Below, piece by piece: positions 14,801 to 22,803 of a stretch of DNA of 64,000 nucleotides (its first letter is position 1; every line of letters starts with the position of its first letter). The stretch is from contig CAMCUM010000001.1 of the NCBI GenBank assembly GCA_945878975.1, positions 1 to 64,000 on the forward strand, in the 5' to 3' direction. The position numbers and the translations under genes were made by a program. Source of the DNA: Legionella genomosp. 1 (lineage in GTDB: Bacteria > Pseudomonadota > Gammaproteobacteria > Legionellales > Legionellaceae). The notes under the pieces were generated by a model that worked only from the letters and a program-made list of their open reading frames with translations, made no database searches and was not told the origin of the DNA.

Positions 14801-17552
14801 TGGTTCCTTTCGAAAATGGATTTGCAATAAATTTTTGCTGAGTTTCTGCTGGCATTTGCCAATAGCCCTGAGCGAGGCCATCACCTCCAGCATAAATGTC
14901 TCCGATAAAGCCAATAGGAGCAGGTTGTTTATATGCGTCTAGGACATATATTTGAGTATTGCTGATAGGTTTCCCAATTGGAATAAATGTTTTATCCGCC
15001 TCAAATTCGTAATAACTGACGTCGCCAGAAACCTCAGTCGAGCCATATAAATTCAATAATTTAGCATGAGGATAAGTGGCATGAAATTTTTTAGCCAAAG
15101 CCAACGGCAAAGCTTCTCCGCTGCAAATGCAAAGTTGTAAATGTTGCAGTTTTTCCGCTTGTTCTTCTAAAAGTATATTCAAAAAAGAAGGGACCAGCAC
15201 TAACCTCGTCACGTGTTCTTGGTTTAGATAATTTAGGAAACGATGTATTTGAAGTAATATGTGCTTTTTTACAATAACCAAGCTCACGCCTTGTAATAAG
15301 GGTCCCAAGATTTCCCACAAAGAGTCGACAAAATTCAAAGCAGTTTTTTGACAACAAATGTCCTTTTCATCAAAGGGGTATGTTTCCCACATCCAATAAC
15401 AACGATTTAAAAATCCACGCACAGTCCCTAGAACGCCTTTCGGTTTTCCAGACGATCCAGAGGTGTATAGAAGGTAGAGAATGGAATCTGGGGATTCATG
15501 TCCTAGTATATTTAGATTTTGAAATCCTGAAGAAATGGGACAAGGTGTTATCTGTTCAATATTTATCATTTGACCCTTGAAGTGTATCAATTTGTCTTTC
15601 GATAACTCGTTGAATATCACCAACGAAACATCACTATTGTCCAGCATGTATTGAATTCGTTTCTCAGGATATTCTGGATCAAGCGGACAGTAAGTAGCTC
15701 CAAGCTTCAATAGCGCGATGAAACTGACTATTGCTTGCCAACCTCTGGGTAAACATACGCCAATAATTTGTTTGGCAGAGACCCCTTTATGCTTTAAGTG
15801 ATGTGCTAATTGGTTAGCTGTATGATTTAATTCATTAAACGATAAACAAATGTTCTCGTCTAAAATTGCTCTTTTATTCGGATGCAAGGTTGCTTGTTGC
15901 TCAAATAGCCTAGAGATGGACTGTGAGTAATCATAAATTTTGATTTCCCCTGAGCTATTGTTAAGAAGGTTTTTATATTCTAATTCTGAAAAAATAGAGA
16001 TTTCTCCAATTATCTCGCTGGGTTTTTGCAATGCATAGTTTAAGAAATGCAAGTAATTATGAACAAATTGATGTATTTCTTGGTAAGTGAATGCATGGTG
16101 AGCATACTCAAAGCCAAGACGCAGGCACTCCTTTTCTCTCCAAACCCAGAGCATCAAATCAAATTTTGCCGTGTCATTATGTACAAGATGTTCTGTGGCA
16201 ACAATTTGTTCTCCCAAATTTAATGACTCCATTATTTCTTGATAGTTCATTGTAATTTGGAAGAGTAAATGACGATTTTTTTCACGAGATAGATTTAATG
16301 ATTCGGTAATTTTTTCAAAAGGCATATTGGAAAAGGCGGTCATTTTTGAAAAGCTCTTACTTACTTTTAGAGCGACGTTATCAAAAGTATCTTCTGATGA
16401 AATGGAGAGTCTCAATGGTAGTATGTTCGCAAAATAACCTAAGGTTTTGTCGAATATTTTATTATTACGACCTGAAAATACAACACCCATAACTTGGTCG
16501 GTTTGCTGTGTGTAACGATATACAACGCTGTACAACGCACTTAATAAAATTTGAAACACGGTGATTTGGTGATGTTTTTTTCGATACTGAATGATTTTCT
16601 GATATAATTCTTTTGTTAAAGAAAGAAACAACATATCACCAACTCCTTCATGCAGTGCCGCATGGTTTGCTGACATAGTTGTTTTAATAGGGCAATCCTT
16701 AAGATACGTCATACATGCGCGTTGCTCTTTCAAAAAAGATAAAGAATTAAAATAAGTCTCCTGATATTGAGTAAAGTCGGCATAAGAAGGATGAACAGCG
16801 CAGAACATTTGAGTCAATAATTGTGAATTGGAATATAAGGCATTGATTTGTTGCAATAACAAATTGATAGACCAACCGTCAAGAATACTGTGATGAGCAA
16901 CGATAACGAAATAAAAAAGGTCTTGTTGTAATTCTATAAGTTGGAATTTAATTAATGGCCCGCTACACAAGTCAAAGGTGGTATTGATGGTTTGTTGTAT
17001 AATGAGATTGACTTCTGTTTGAGTTGGCCGTGTGATTGTTTCAATAGACACTATGTTAGATATTTGAAAGGATTGTTCCAAAGTATAATGCATACCCAAT
17101 GCATCATTGTTGCAACAAATATGATGGATAATTGATTTTAATTTTATAAAATCAATTTGTCCTTTTAAGCAGTATACTCGATAAACATTGTAAACTGATT
17201 TTATAGGATACCATTCATCTAAGAAAATCAGACTTTTTTGAGCTAAACTTAATGTTGATGAGGGCGCCACCGATTCAATGCTGGTATTGATGGTCGTTTT
17301 GATGTCTTCAAGAACAACATACGCAAGTTCTTTGATATTTTGACTTTCTATCGCCATCGAAAAAGACAGATGTGTATTAAAAACAGCATTTACCTCTTTG
17401 ATGAGTTCCAGCGTTTGCAACGAATCCATGCCAATTTTAGATAAATCCTCTGTCTCAGAAAGAGAAACAATAAAGAGCTTTTGAAGTATTTTGGTGATCT
17501 GGTTAGCTATTTGAGTCAGTTGATTCTCAGTGCCATTAATGATGCAATCCAT
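11790..17552 (-). CDS. Non-ribosomal peptide synthetase, PCP-C-A-PCP-C-PCP-TE, A domain predicted for beta-alanine
   Basis: A 1920-residue multidomain enzyme. PCP1 has its phosphopantetheine serine in G-M-D-S-L (S44). C1 spans about 95-520, with active site H-H-S-I-L-D-G at 220-226. The A domain spans about 545-1040, with Y-T-S-G-S-S-G-K-P-K-G at 696-706. PCP2 has L-G-G-N-S-L (S1089). C2 spans about 1148-1570, with H-H-L-I-T-D-G at 1279-1285. PCP3 has L-G-G-D-S-L (S1636). The TE has G-W-S-F-G (S1763). Pocket positions equivalent to GrsA 235-517 read V742, D743, W746, V785, I809, S811, L835, G843, D844, K1033. The missing Asp at position 235 marks a non-alpha-amino-acid substrate, and the whole string closely matches the known beta-alanine code. 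PCP1 and PCP3 have no A domain of their own and must be loaded in trans. No epimerase, MbtH or phosphopantetheinyl transferase lies nearby. A good ribosome binding site (AAGGAAGG) precedes the ATG. Confidence 0.93.
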   Translation of the reverse strand: MDCIINGTENQLTQIANQITKILQKLFIVSLSETEDLSKIGMDSLQTLELIKEVNAVFNTHLSFSMAIESQNIKELAYVVLEDIKTTINTSIESVAPSSTLSLAQKSLIFLDEWYPIKSVYNVYRVYCLKGQIDFIKLKSIIHHICCNNDALGMHYTLEQSFQISNIVSIETITRPTQTEVNLIIQQTINTTFDLCSGPLIKFQLIELQQDLFYFVIVAHHSILDGWSINLLLQQINALYSNSQLLTQMFCAVHPSYADFTQYQETYFNSLSFLKEQRACMTYLKDCPIKTTMSANHAALHEGVGDMLFLSLTKELYQKIIQYRKKHHQITVFQILLSALYSVVYRYTQQTDQVMGVVFSGRNNKIFDKTLGYFANILPLRLSISSEDTFDNVALKVSKSFSKMTAFSNMPFEKITESLNLSREKNRHLLFQITMNYQEIMESLNLGEQIVATEHLVHNDTAKFDLMLWVWREKECLRLGFEYAHHAFTYQEIHQFVHNYLHFLNYALQKPSEIIGEISIFSELEYKNLLNNSSGEIKIYDYSQSISRLFEQQATLHPNKRAILDENICLSFNELNHTANQLAHHLKHKGVSAKQIIGVCLPRGWQAIVSFIALLKLGATYCPLDPEYPEKRIQYMLDNSDVSLVIFNELSKDKLIHFKGQMINIEQITPCPISSGFQNLNILGHESPDSILYLLYTSGSSGKPKGVLGTVRGFLNRCYWMWETYPFDEKDICCQKTALNFVDSLWEILGPLLQGVSLVIVKKHILLQIHRFLNYLNQEHVTRLVLVPSFLNILLEEQAEKLQHLQLCICSGEALPLALAKKFHATYPHAKLLNLYGSTEVSGDVSYYEFEADKTFIPIGKPISNTQIYVLDAYKQPAPIGFIGDIYAGGDGLAQGYWQMPAETQQKFIANPFSKGTMYHLGDVGRYHWDGNLEYLGRSDQQVKIRGMRIELREIENVLLSNPNVKQAFIAFHEQDTHHPLLIAYVILKDKAAHLTPYQDQQLLNFLKTDLPSMMVPNSVVVIDAFPQLPNGKVDTTQLITFYKHRHIKESITLITSTTEKMLTDIYCQLLKIENIPPEFDFFMLGGNSLLMIQLVQRIKAIFQISIDIRDIFDRSSIAVLARYIEEIKKNSANTSLSSISEKANNMPLLSPLSWNQRQIFIPEILSGNNLLNIVSLCFYFPVIVDLNIFKKTLDIIVSRHEALRTKIYQDAEGTYYQEVVPITECRTCFNFIQVDHEQEAEIILSELINQAFDLNAPPLLRVTIIAQTHQSLLCINAHHLITDGWSIRLLCKEINIVYHELLRNQTPLEYGDIGYTHYIAWQKNYLNTAQAKASLDFWSTYISKAKELLLFEKKQAEDDCTGSMILFSLTSTLAYKLDFFTNHFNNTITLNMVFLSIYYLTIWRYYAANAIGIFSTIAARTNDSFFETMGCFVNTVLLYQELTPDMSYEELISGIKNDLLDIYYHQDMPMSYIFTENKKSISPKNCFPTLVFIFQNFDEPVTFGNTQLNQKWVHNGSTKGDLTIWVWKRDHQITMGFEYNHATFDEKTITALIQTFLHFTQTVVIHSKNTSLHTLSQTASQTADISFTKNKLSVTSVACYKATQWEAKLIELWNQLFNVQNVTINDDFFDLGGDSLLAIKFLFKLRSLWGTELSYRELEGNSILKHLANFLAKSNLNDQMGHIVSLNDILTNSNLFLIHPISNFSHCYTAFANKIGTHRIYGISQPDVSAKKYLSIHDMAKDYVSLIKEIQKKGPYIIGGWSFGGIVAYEMARQLSNSTEQCTVYMFDSFNISAFETIKPWTDADIIDHLQLANHETHSKDLKILIENIRHNNALLRQYQPQPLLKSIIYLIKATTHSDMFELMQKKTWNGWEDHLHSKFYLAHVNISHEEMFSSNNTDYLVTIMNDLMSKHTHDYQLS

Positions 17553-17596
17553 TTATCCTGCCTTCCTTGACAACAAACTTTATAGTAAAAATTCCA

Positions 17597-17615
17597 CACA
17601 AACAAAGTGTTTGTG
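17597..17615. promoter_or_regulatory. Inverted repeat in the divergent promoter region, candidate operator
   Basis: CACAAACA-AAG-TGTTTGTG is a perfect 8+3+8 palindrome in the 153-bp gap between the divergent NRPS/MATE and adenylation/panD operons. On the minus strand it sits just upstream of a TATAAA-like -10 hexamer (17579-17584). The position suits a repressor or activator site coordinating both operons. No regulator gene is present in the transposon, so the protein would be encoded elsewhere. Confidence 0.4.
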
Positions 17616-17705
17616 CCTCCATTTTTTGAGACTAAGTTCTATACTTATTCGTCTTACATGGCTATCATATTGCTCTTACTTTATGGCATAGAACCATAAT
17701 CGACT

Positions 17706-19322
17706 ATGAATTATACGGATTTTCAAACTATTTACAAAAGTACGGAATGCTCGTTATTGGAAATCTTTGTCAATAACCAAGAAAAATTTGCCCAAAACCA
17801 GGCGTTGTGGGTGGATGGTATGTACTATACCTATGCTGATTTATTTGACCAGGCTCAAGAACTTGCAGCATATTTTGTTTCAATATCACCTGATCAGGGC
17901 CGATGTGCTATTTTGGCTGACAGGGCGCTTCATGCCTATCAAAGTATTTTAGCTGCATTGTTTTCTTGTAAAGCGTATTTACCTTTAAATCCTAAATTTT
18001 CAGTTGAACGCAATTTAGTAATGCTGGAAATAGGCAACCCCAGTTTTATTTGTATAGATACTCAGCAAAAACACACAGCAGGTATGTTATTAAAGGCTTT
18101 GGAACCTACGAAAATTTGTGTTTTTGATGTGGATATATTGGTTTTTTTGAAAAAAGAGGCACCCCAGCATCAGTACTTTCATTTTGCTTCGGGTCAAAAT
18201 AGAAAAATACCTGTCAATATATTACCAAATCTTGCGCAACCAGCATACCTGATGTTTACTTCTGGAACCACCGGAAAGCCTAAGGGCATATCAGTCACGC
18301 ATGGTAATTTAAGCGCTTATGTGAATGCTATGGTTCAATTGCTTGATCTTAGGCCTGAGGACAGATTTTCGCAATTATTTGAATTAACTTTCGATTTATC
18401 AGCGCATGAGCTTTTCGTCTGTTGGAGTGTCGGCGCAACTTTGTATGTGGTGCCTGATAATCATATCCTAGGCATGAAATCATTTATTCAACAACATCGA
18501 CTGACACATTGGATGTCAGTGCCATCTTGGGTGACGCTTCTTCATGAATTTGAACAACTAAGCGCTCATGCCTTTCCTTCTTTACGCTATTCCTTATTTT
18601 GTGGCGAAACGTTCACTCAAACACAGGCAAAACAATGGCAATATTCTGCATGCGATAGCAAACTTATTAATCTTTACGGGCCAACTGAAGCCACCATTGC
18701 TTTTACTTGTTTTTTTGTTGACACCTTAGCAGATACGAGTTTACCGATTGTTCCCATTGGGACCCCTTTGGCAAATCAACTTTGCCGCATCATTGATAAA
18801 GAAGGCATGCCTTGTGAGAATGGACATATTGGAGAGCTATGCTTGGCTGGCTCTCAAGTAGTTTCATCTTATTGGCAACAACCTGAGCAGACTAAAAAAA
18901 GTTTTATTACATTTTATAACGATGATCGAATTTGGTACCGTACAGGGGATATGGTGTCGTTGCATTCTGAATATGGACTATTGTTTCATGGTCGCAACGA
19001 TGACCAGTGGCAAATTTATGGACAACGAATAGAAAAAATTGAAATTGAAAGCGCATTAAGACACATTGCAAAAAATGATGCGATTGCTATACTACCGAAA
19101 AAAAATATTCAGGGCGTGGTCACTGGATTGATCTTATTTGTAACGGAATCGATTGATTCAGTAATGCTTATCAAGACCGCTAAAAAACAGCTCCCTACAA
19201 TTATGATACCTGAGCAAGTGATGATAATTCATCAATTACCTAAAAATGTAAATGGAAAAATTGATTACACTGCATTGGAAGATTTAGTGAAAAGTCATGC
19301 CAATGTTAATACGGATGTTTAA
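17706..19322 (+). CDS. Free-standing amino acid adenylation enzyme (DltA-like AMP ligase)
   Basis: A 538-residue ANL-superfamily ligase with no carrier domain attached. Motifs in order: F-T-S-G-T-T-G-K-P-K-G (184-194), F-D-L-S-A-H-E-L-F (229-237), N-L-Y-G-P-T-E-A-T (322-330), Y-R-T-G-D (411-415), G-R-N-D-D-Q-W-Q-I-Y-G-Q-R-I-E (429-443), and the catalytic lysine in N-V-N-G-K-I-D (K518). The pocket residues by alignment to GrsA are D-L-H-M-L-C-L-I-A-K. They start with the Asp that holds an alpha-amino group, but match no specificity code I know. It opens the rightward operon divergent from the NRPS and is the obvious candidate to charge PCP1 and/or PCP3, which lack their own A domains. D-alanine activation for teichoic acid is unlikely in this context. 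Confidence 0.85.
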   Translation: MNYTDFQTIYKSTECSLLEIFVNNQEKFAQNQALWVDGMYYTYADLFDQAQELAAYFVSISPDQGRCAILADRALHAYQSILAALFSCKAYLPLNPKFSVERNLVMLEIGNPSFICIDTQQKHTAGMLLKALEPTKICVFDVDILVFLKKEAPQHQYFHFASGQNRKIPVNILPNLAQPAYLMFTSGTTGKPKGISVTHGNLSAYVNAMVQLLDLRPEDRFSQLFELTFDLSAHELFVCWSVGATLYVVPDNHILGMKSFIQQHRLTHWMSVPSWVTLLHEFEQLSAHAFPSLRYSLFCGETFTQTQAKQWQYSACDSKLINLYGPTEATIAFTCFFVDTLADTSLPIVPIGTPLANQLCRIIDKEGMPCENGHIGELCLAGSQVVSSYWQQPEQTKKSFITFYNDDRIWYRTGDMVSLHSEYGLLFHGRNDDQWQIYGQRIEKIEIESALRHIAKNDAIAILPKKNIQGVVTGLILFVTESIDSVMLIKTAKKQLPTIMIPEQVMIIHQLPKNVNGKIDYTALEDLVKSHANVNTDV

Positions 19323-19333
19323 TGGGAGTTATC

Positions 19334-20878
19334 ATGCTGCAATCACTAATTCTTACTTCAAATCCTCGGTTTCAAATGTTAGAGACCATGGTTACGAAAA
19401 ACTATGGTGGCCACGTATCACAAAAATATTCACTAGATGATTGTTTGGCGGTGGTTCGTGGACATACCTCTGAATCGTTGCAGCATGCTATTGCAAAAAA
19501 TGAAAAATCTGTTTTGCTTTTTTCTGGTAGGATAACCAATTTGCCGACGTTACGATATGCTTTATTGGGTATTGATAGTGGCATAGCAACCTATTCTGTA
19601 GCAAAAATCCTGTTGGATCTATACACAAAAATGGGTGTTGCATCGTTTTCATTACTTGAGGGAGAATTCTCCATCATTATTAAAACGGGAGACTCAATTA
19701 AGGCATTTACTGATTCGTTTGGTATGTTGCCACTGTATTATGTTGTTGATAAAACGGGCTTTTTTTGGTTTACCAATGAAGTCAAATCTATTCTAGAAGT
19801 GGACTCTATTGATTTTTCAATCAAAGCCCCTGCTGATTTATATCCGAATACTGACAATCCACACTCATTTTCATATTTTAAAACCATCAAAAAAATTCCT
19901 CCAGGTTGTCAGTTTGAAATCAATACATTGTATTGCACAAATGATCAGTTTTTATGTGTCCCTTATCACTCAAATCATTACGCTACAAATGATCGTCTTA
20001 GCAAAGAACTAACCATAGAAGTATTGGACAAACTATTACAGCAAAGCATTCAAGACAATCTAAGCCATGATGTTGCAGGACTCTCATTGTCAGGAGGATT
20101 AGATTCCAGTTTGATTTCTGCAATAACCAATAAATATGCTCGAAAAATACATACTTTTTCACTTGGAACAGATGCCAGCAATGAATTCGAGCCAGCAAAA
20201 TTGGTCAGTGATTTCCTTGGTACTACTCATCATGAAATGATGTTTACTCAAGAAAACCTCCTAACGTCACTGCTTCATACCATATTTTATAATGAAGTAT
20301 TAGATTCAGTTTGTATTGAAGTTCACATGCCTTTTTGGGTTTTATTAAAACGTATTGCGGTACATACACCATGCGTATTTACTGGTTTTGGTGCTGACAT
20401 GTTGTTTTCTGGACATGCTTCCCCAAATGCGGATTTATCTCTCGTACATCAAAAAATAAAATCAAATATTGCTAGAGTGCAATGGCGTGGTGAATATACG
20501 CCGTTTGTTGCGCAAAAACTTGGTGTTGATGTTCATCACCCTTTTTGCGGAAACAAATTGATTGCGATAGCAACTAGTCTTGATCCGAAATTAAAAATTT
20601 TTGATGGTCAAGTAAAATACGTATTACGTGAGCTGGCTTCACAGAAAAAGTATTTACCAGAGGAAATTTGTCGCAGAAAAAAAATAGCACTAGAAGAAGC
20701 CTCTTCCATTAATAAATTATTCAGTGATTATTTAGGATTAAATTCATCTTTCGCTTATGAACAAAAGGACAAATATACTTACTTGATTTTTAAAGACCTT
20801 TTTGAAAATAAAAAGGCCATTCAAAATATGGACGTAAATCAATATATCAAAATGATTGAAACAGAAAGCTTTGCTTGA
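19334..20878 (+). CDS. Asparagine-synthetase-like ATP-dependent amide ligase lacking the glutaminase Cys (beta-lactam-synthetase-like)
   Basis: About 514 residues. The ATG at 19334 is chosen because GGGAG lies five bases upstream; an in-frame ATG at 19322 overlaps the previous stop. In numbering from 19322, the N-terminal half keeps the class-II amidotransferase fold (L-L-E-G-E-F-S-I at 111-118, D-S-F-G-M-L-P-L-Y-Y at 131-140). Neither start codon is followed by the Cys2 nucleophile, so glutamine cannot be used. The synthetase half has the PP-loop S-L-S-G-G-L-D-S-S (255-263), G-F-G-A-D-M-L-F-S-G (355-364) and L-P-E-E-I-C-R-R-K-K-I-A-L-E-E (445-459). Loss of Cys2 is typical of beta-lactam synthetases (clavulanate, carbapenem) and lasso-peptide cyclases, which adenylate a carboxylate for intramolecular amide formation. 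With a beta-alanine NRPS next door, beta-lactam or other ring closure is plausible but unproven. Confidence 0.8.
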   Translation: MLQSLILTSNPRFQMLETMVTKNYGGHVSQKYSLDDCLAVVRGHTSESLQHAIAKNEKSVLLFSGRITNLPTLRYALLGIDSGIATYSVAKILLDLYTKMGVASFSLLEGEFSIIIKTGDSIKAFTDSFGMLPLYYVVDKTGFFWFTNEVKSILEVDSIDFSIKAPADLYPNTDNPHSFSYFKTIKKIPPGCQFEINTLYCTNDQFLCVPYHSNHYATNDRLSKELTIEVLDKLLQQSIQDNLSHDVAGLSLSGGLDSSLISAITNKYARKIHTFSLGTDASNEFEPAKLVSDFLGTTHHEMMFTQENLLTSLLHTIFYNEVLDSVCIEVHMPFWVLLKRIAVHTPCVFTGFGADMLFSGHASPNADLSLVHQKIKSNIARVQWRGEYTPFVAQKLGVDVHHPFCGNKLIAIATSLDPKLKIFDGQVKYVLRELASQKKYLPEEICRRKKIALEEASSINKLFSDYLGLNSSFAYEQKDKYTYLIFKDLFENKKAIQNMDVNQYIKMIETESFA

Positions 20879-20916
20879 ATAAAGTGTATTTTGTTTGGCG
20901 TTTTATGGAGAAGGAA

Positions 20917-21864
20917 ATGATACAAGTTGAAACAGACGATGTTAGATTAAAAGCACCACAATGTCGGAAAGATATTCTGGATATTATGAAGCGGTACGGT
21001 TATTACGATAAAGTGATGTCCATGCCATCAAACTTGGATCGAGTGAAAGAATTTTTAATGCTCCTAGAAGATCCTGAATCAACACGTACTATTCACGATA
21101 ACACTGGATTCATACCAAACCCCAGAATTTTTCCATTGTTTCCTGGAATTAAAAATAAATTTACTCACGATCGCAAAGATTACCCATGGATCGAGAATTT
21201 TGAAAAAAACTATCAAATCATCAAAAATGAAGCACTTGCTTTAGACGGTCAAAAAGATTTTCTAGACTATGGTGGACGTTATATACCTAAAGGGCAATGG
21301 CTACTACATATCCTCTCTTTTAAGGGAGTTGATATAGAAGAAAATAGTCGGTTATGTAAGCAGACGGTTGGATTATTAAATCAACTGCCTCGACGGTGCC
21401 AAATTTATCCTTGGGGAGATGCTGTTTTTTCTGCTTTATATCCAGGAGCACACATTGATGCGCATTGTAGCTTTGATAATTTAAGATTGAGAGGCATGCT
21501 AGGTGTTGAGGTACCAGAGGGATGTGAAATGCGAGTAGGTAATGTCATGACTCGTTGGGAAGAGGGTAAAGTACTGTTTTTCGAAGATTCTTTTGAACAT
21601 GAGGTTTGGCACAAAGGAGACTCGCGACGTATTGTTTTAATTTTTGACTTATGGCATCCAGATTTAACTGATATAGAAATTGAAGCACTGACCATTGGTC
21701 TAGGGCATCCTTTAGTGCTGCAAGTCATTTATGATGCATTGCGCAGATCTTCAGAACAATACAATGATTATTTAACTCGAGCGTTACAATCTAAAAAATT
21801 GCCTCCAAACTATCACGATTATTGGACAAAAAATCATAATGAGCTACGACTTCAATGCAGTTAA
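20917..21864 (+). CDS. Aspartyl/asparaginyl beta-hydroxylase-type oxygenase, copy 1
   Basis: A 315-residue member of the Asp_Arg_Hydrox (PF05118) Fe(II)/2-oxoglutarate oxygenases. The ATG at 20917 is preferred over a TTG at 20875 because GGAGAAGGA precedes it and the paralogue aligns from that point. The core, numbered from 20875, has the first histidine region P-G-A-H-I-D-A-H (190-197), then D-N-L-R-L-R. W-E-E-G-K-V-L-F-F-E-D-S-F-E-H-E-V-W (228-245) contains the second histidine. R-R-I-V-L-I-F-D-L-W-H-P-D-L (251-264) carries the co-substrate-binding arginine. This closely follows human AspH (D-D-S-F-E-H-E-V-W...D-V-W-H-P-E-L). In a biosynthetic cluster it probably hydroxylates an amino acid, free or carrier-bound. 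Its end overlaps the next gene by 26 bp. Confidence 0.85.
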   Translation: MIQVETDDVRLKAPQCRKDILDIMKRYGYYDKVMSMPSNLDRVKEFLMLLEDPESTRTIHDNTGFIPNPRIFPLFPGIKNKFTHDRKDYPWIENFEKNYQIIKNEALALDGQKDFLDYGGRYIPKGQWLLHILSFKGVDIEENSRLCKQTVGLLNQLPRRCQIYPWGDAVFSALYPGAHIDAHCSFDNLRLRGMLGVEVPEGCEMRVGNVMTRWEEGKVLFFEDSFEHEVWHKGDSRRIVLIFDLWHPDLTDIEIEALTIGLGHPLVLQVIYDALRRSSEQYNDYLTRALQSKKLPPNYHDYWTKNHNELRLQCS

Positions 21865-22774
21865 AAAACGTGCGGAGCATTGCCGTAACGTTATCATTTC
21901 TCTAATGAAAGAAAACGGCTACTATGCCAGCATTTTTAATAGTGACAGTGGTCTAGAGAGAATAAAGCAGTTTCTACTATCGTTTCAAGATCCACAGGCA
22001 ATGAATTTTGACACTCACAGTGAGCCATCTCCTAAACCACGGTTATTTCCATTGTTCCCAGGTATTAAAAATGTCATATTGCACGATATAGACAGATTTC
22101 AAGAAGCAAAAATACTAGAGAACTGTTTTGTAGAAATAAAAGAAGATGCTTTAAATCTGGAACGCGCTAATCATCAATTTATCAACTTTGGAATTCGCGA
22201 GATGATCAAAAGTAGCTGGCAAGTTCATTTACTTACACCGCCGCAGCAACACGCTTCACAAAATAAGCCTTATCTTTGTTCAAACACGATTCAAATATTA
22301 CAGTCATTACCAAATAGATGCCAAATTTACCCCTGGGGAGATGGTGTGTTTTCTGCGATAAATCCTGGTGCCCATATTCCAGCTCACTATAGTGTCGATA
22401 ATTTCCATGTTCGCTGCATGCTTGGCATTGTAGTACCCAATGGTTGTTCTATGCGTGTTGGTAACATAGAAACCGAATGGCAAGAAGGTAAGACATTATT
22501 TTTTGAGGATTCATTTGAGCATGAGGTTTGGAACCGCGGTCAATCAAGACGTATTATTTTAATCCAAGACTTTTGGCATCCTGATTTGTCTGCACATGAA
22601 AAACAAGTATTAAATATTGGTTTTAGTCATCCACAAATTCGACATGAGATTTATACATTTCTAGGAAATGAATTTTCACAATATACAAAGTACTTAAACC
22701 AAATGACACATCGAATGGAGCTTCCGAATAATTATTTTAAATATTGGGATGAGCAAATTGAGGTCTACAATTAA
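21839..22774 (+). CDS. Aspartyl/asparaginyl beta-hydroxylase-type oxygenase, copy 2
   Basis: A 311-residue paralogue of the preceding gene along its full length, from the N-terminal C-R-x-x-I-x-x-x-M-K-x-x-G-Y-Y pattern to the C-terminal P-x-N-Y-x-x-Y-W. The metal-binding and substrate regions are present: P-G-A-H-I-P-A-H, W-Q-E-G-K-T-L-F-F-E-D-S-F-E-H-E-V-W and R-R-I-I-L-I-Q-D-F-W-H-P-D-L. Both copies appear catalytically competent, so tandem duplication followed by specialisation, with two hydroxylation positions or substrates, is likelier than decay. The segment after the first His differs (D-N-F-H-V-R against D-N-L-R-L-R), where substrate contacts would be expected. Translationally coupled to copy 1. 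Confidence 0.85.
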   Translation: MSYDFNAVKKRAEHCRNVIISLMKENGYYASIFNSDSGLERIKQFLLSFQDPQAMNFDTHSEPSPKPRLFPLFPGIKNVILHDIDRFQEAKILENCFVEIKEDALNLERANHQFINFGIREMIKSSWQVHLLTPPQQHASQNKPYLCSNTIQILQSLPNRCQIYPWGDGVFSAINPGAHIPAHYSVDNFHVRCMLGIVVPNGCSMRVGNIETEWQEGKTLFFEDSFEHEVWNRGQSRRIILIQDFWHPDLSAHEKQVLNIGFSHPQIRHEIYTFLGNEFSQYTKYLNQMTHRMELPNNYFKYWDEQIEVYN

Positions 22775-22803
22775 CCACCAAATCAAAAGTTAAGGACAAC
22801 TGT

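Noticed and set aside
15091-15357. Open frames antisense to or overlapping the NRPS and tnpA genes
   Set aside because: They lie wholly within strong coding frames, show no family features and have no start signals; they are shadows.
17706-19322. Free-standing adenylation enzyme as DltA for teichoic acid D-alanylation
   Set aside because: No dltB/C/D genes are nearby, the organism is Gram-negative, and the gene heads an NRPS-linked operon.
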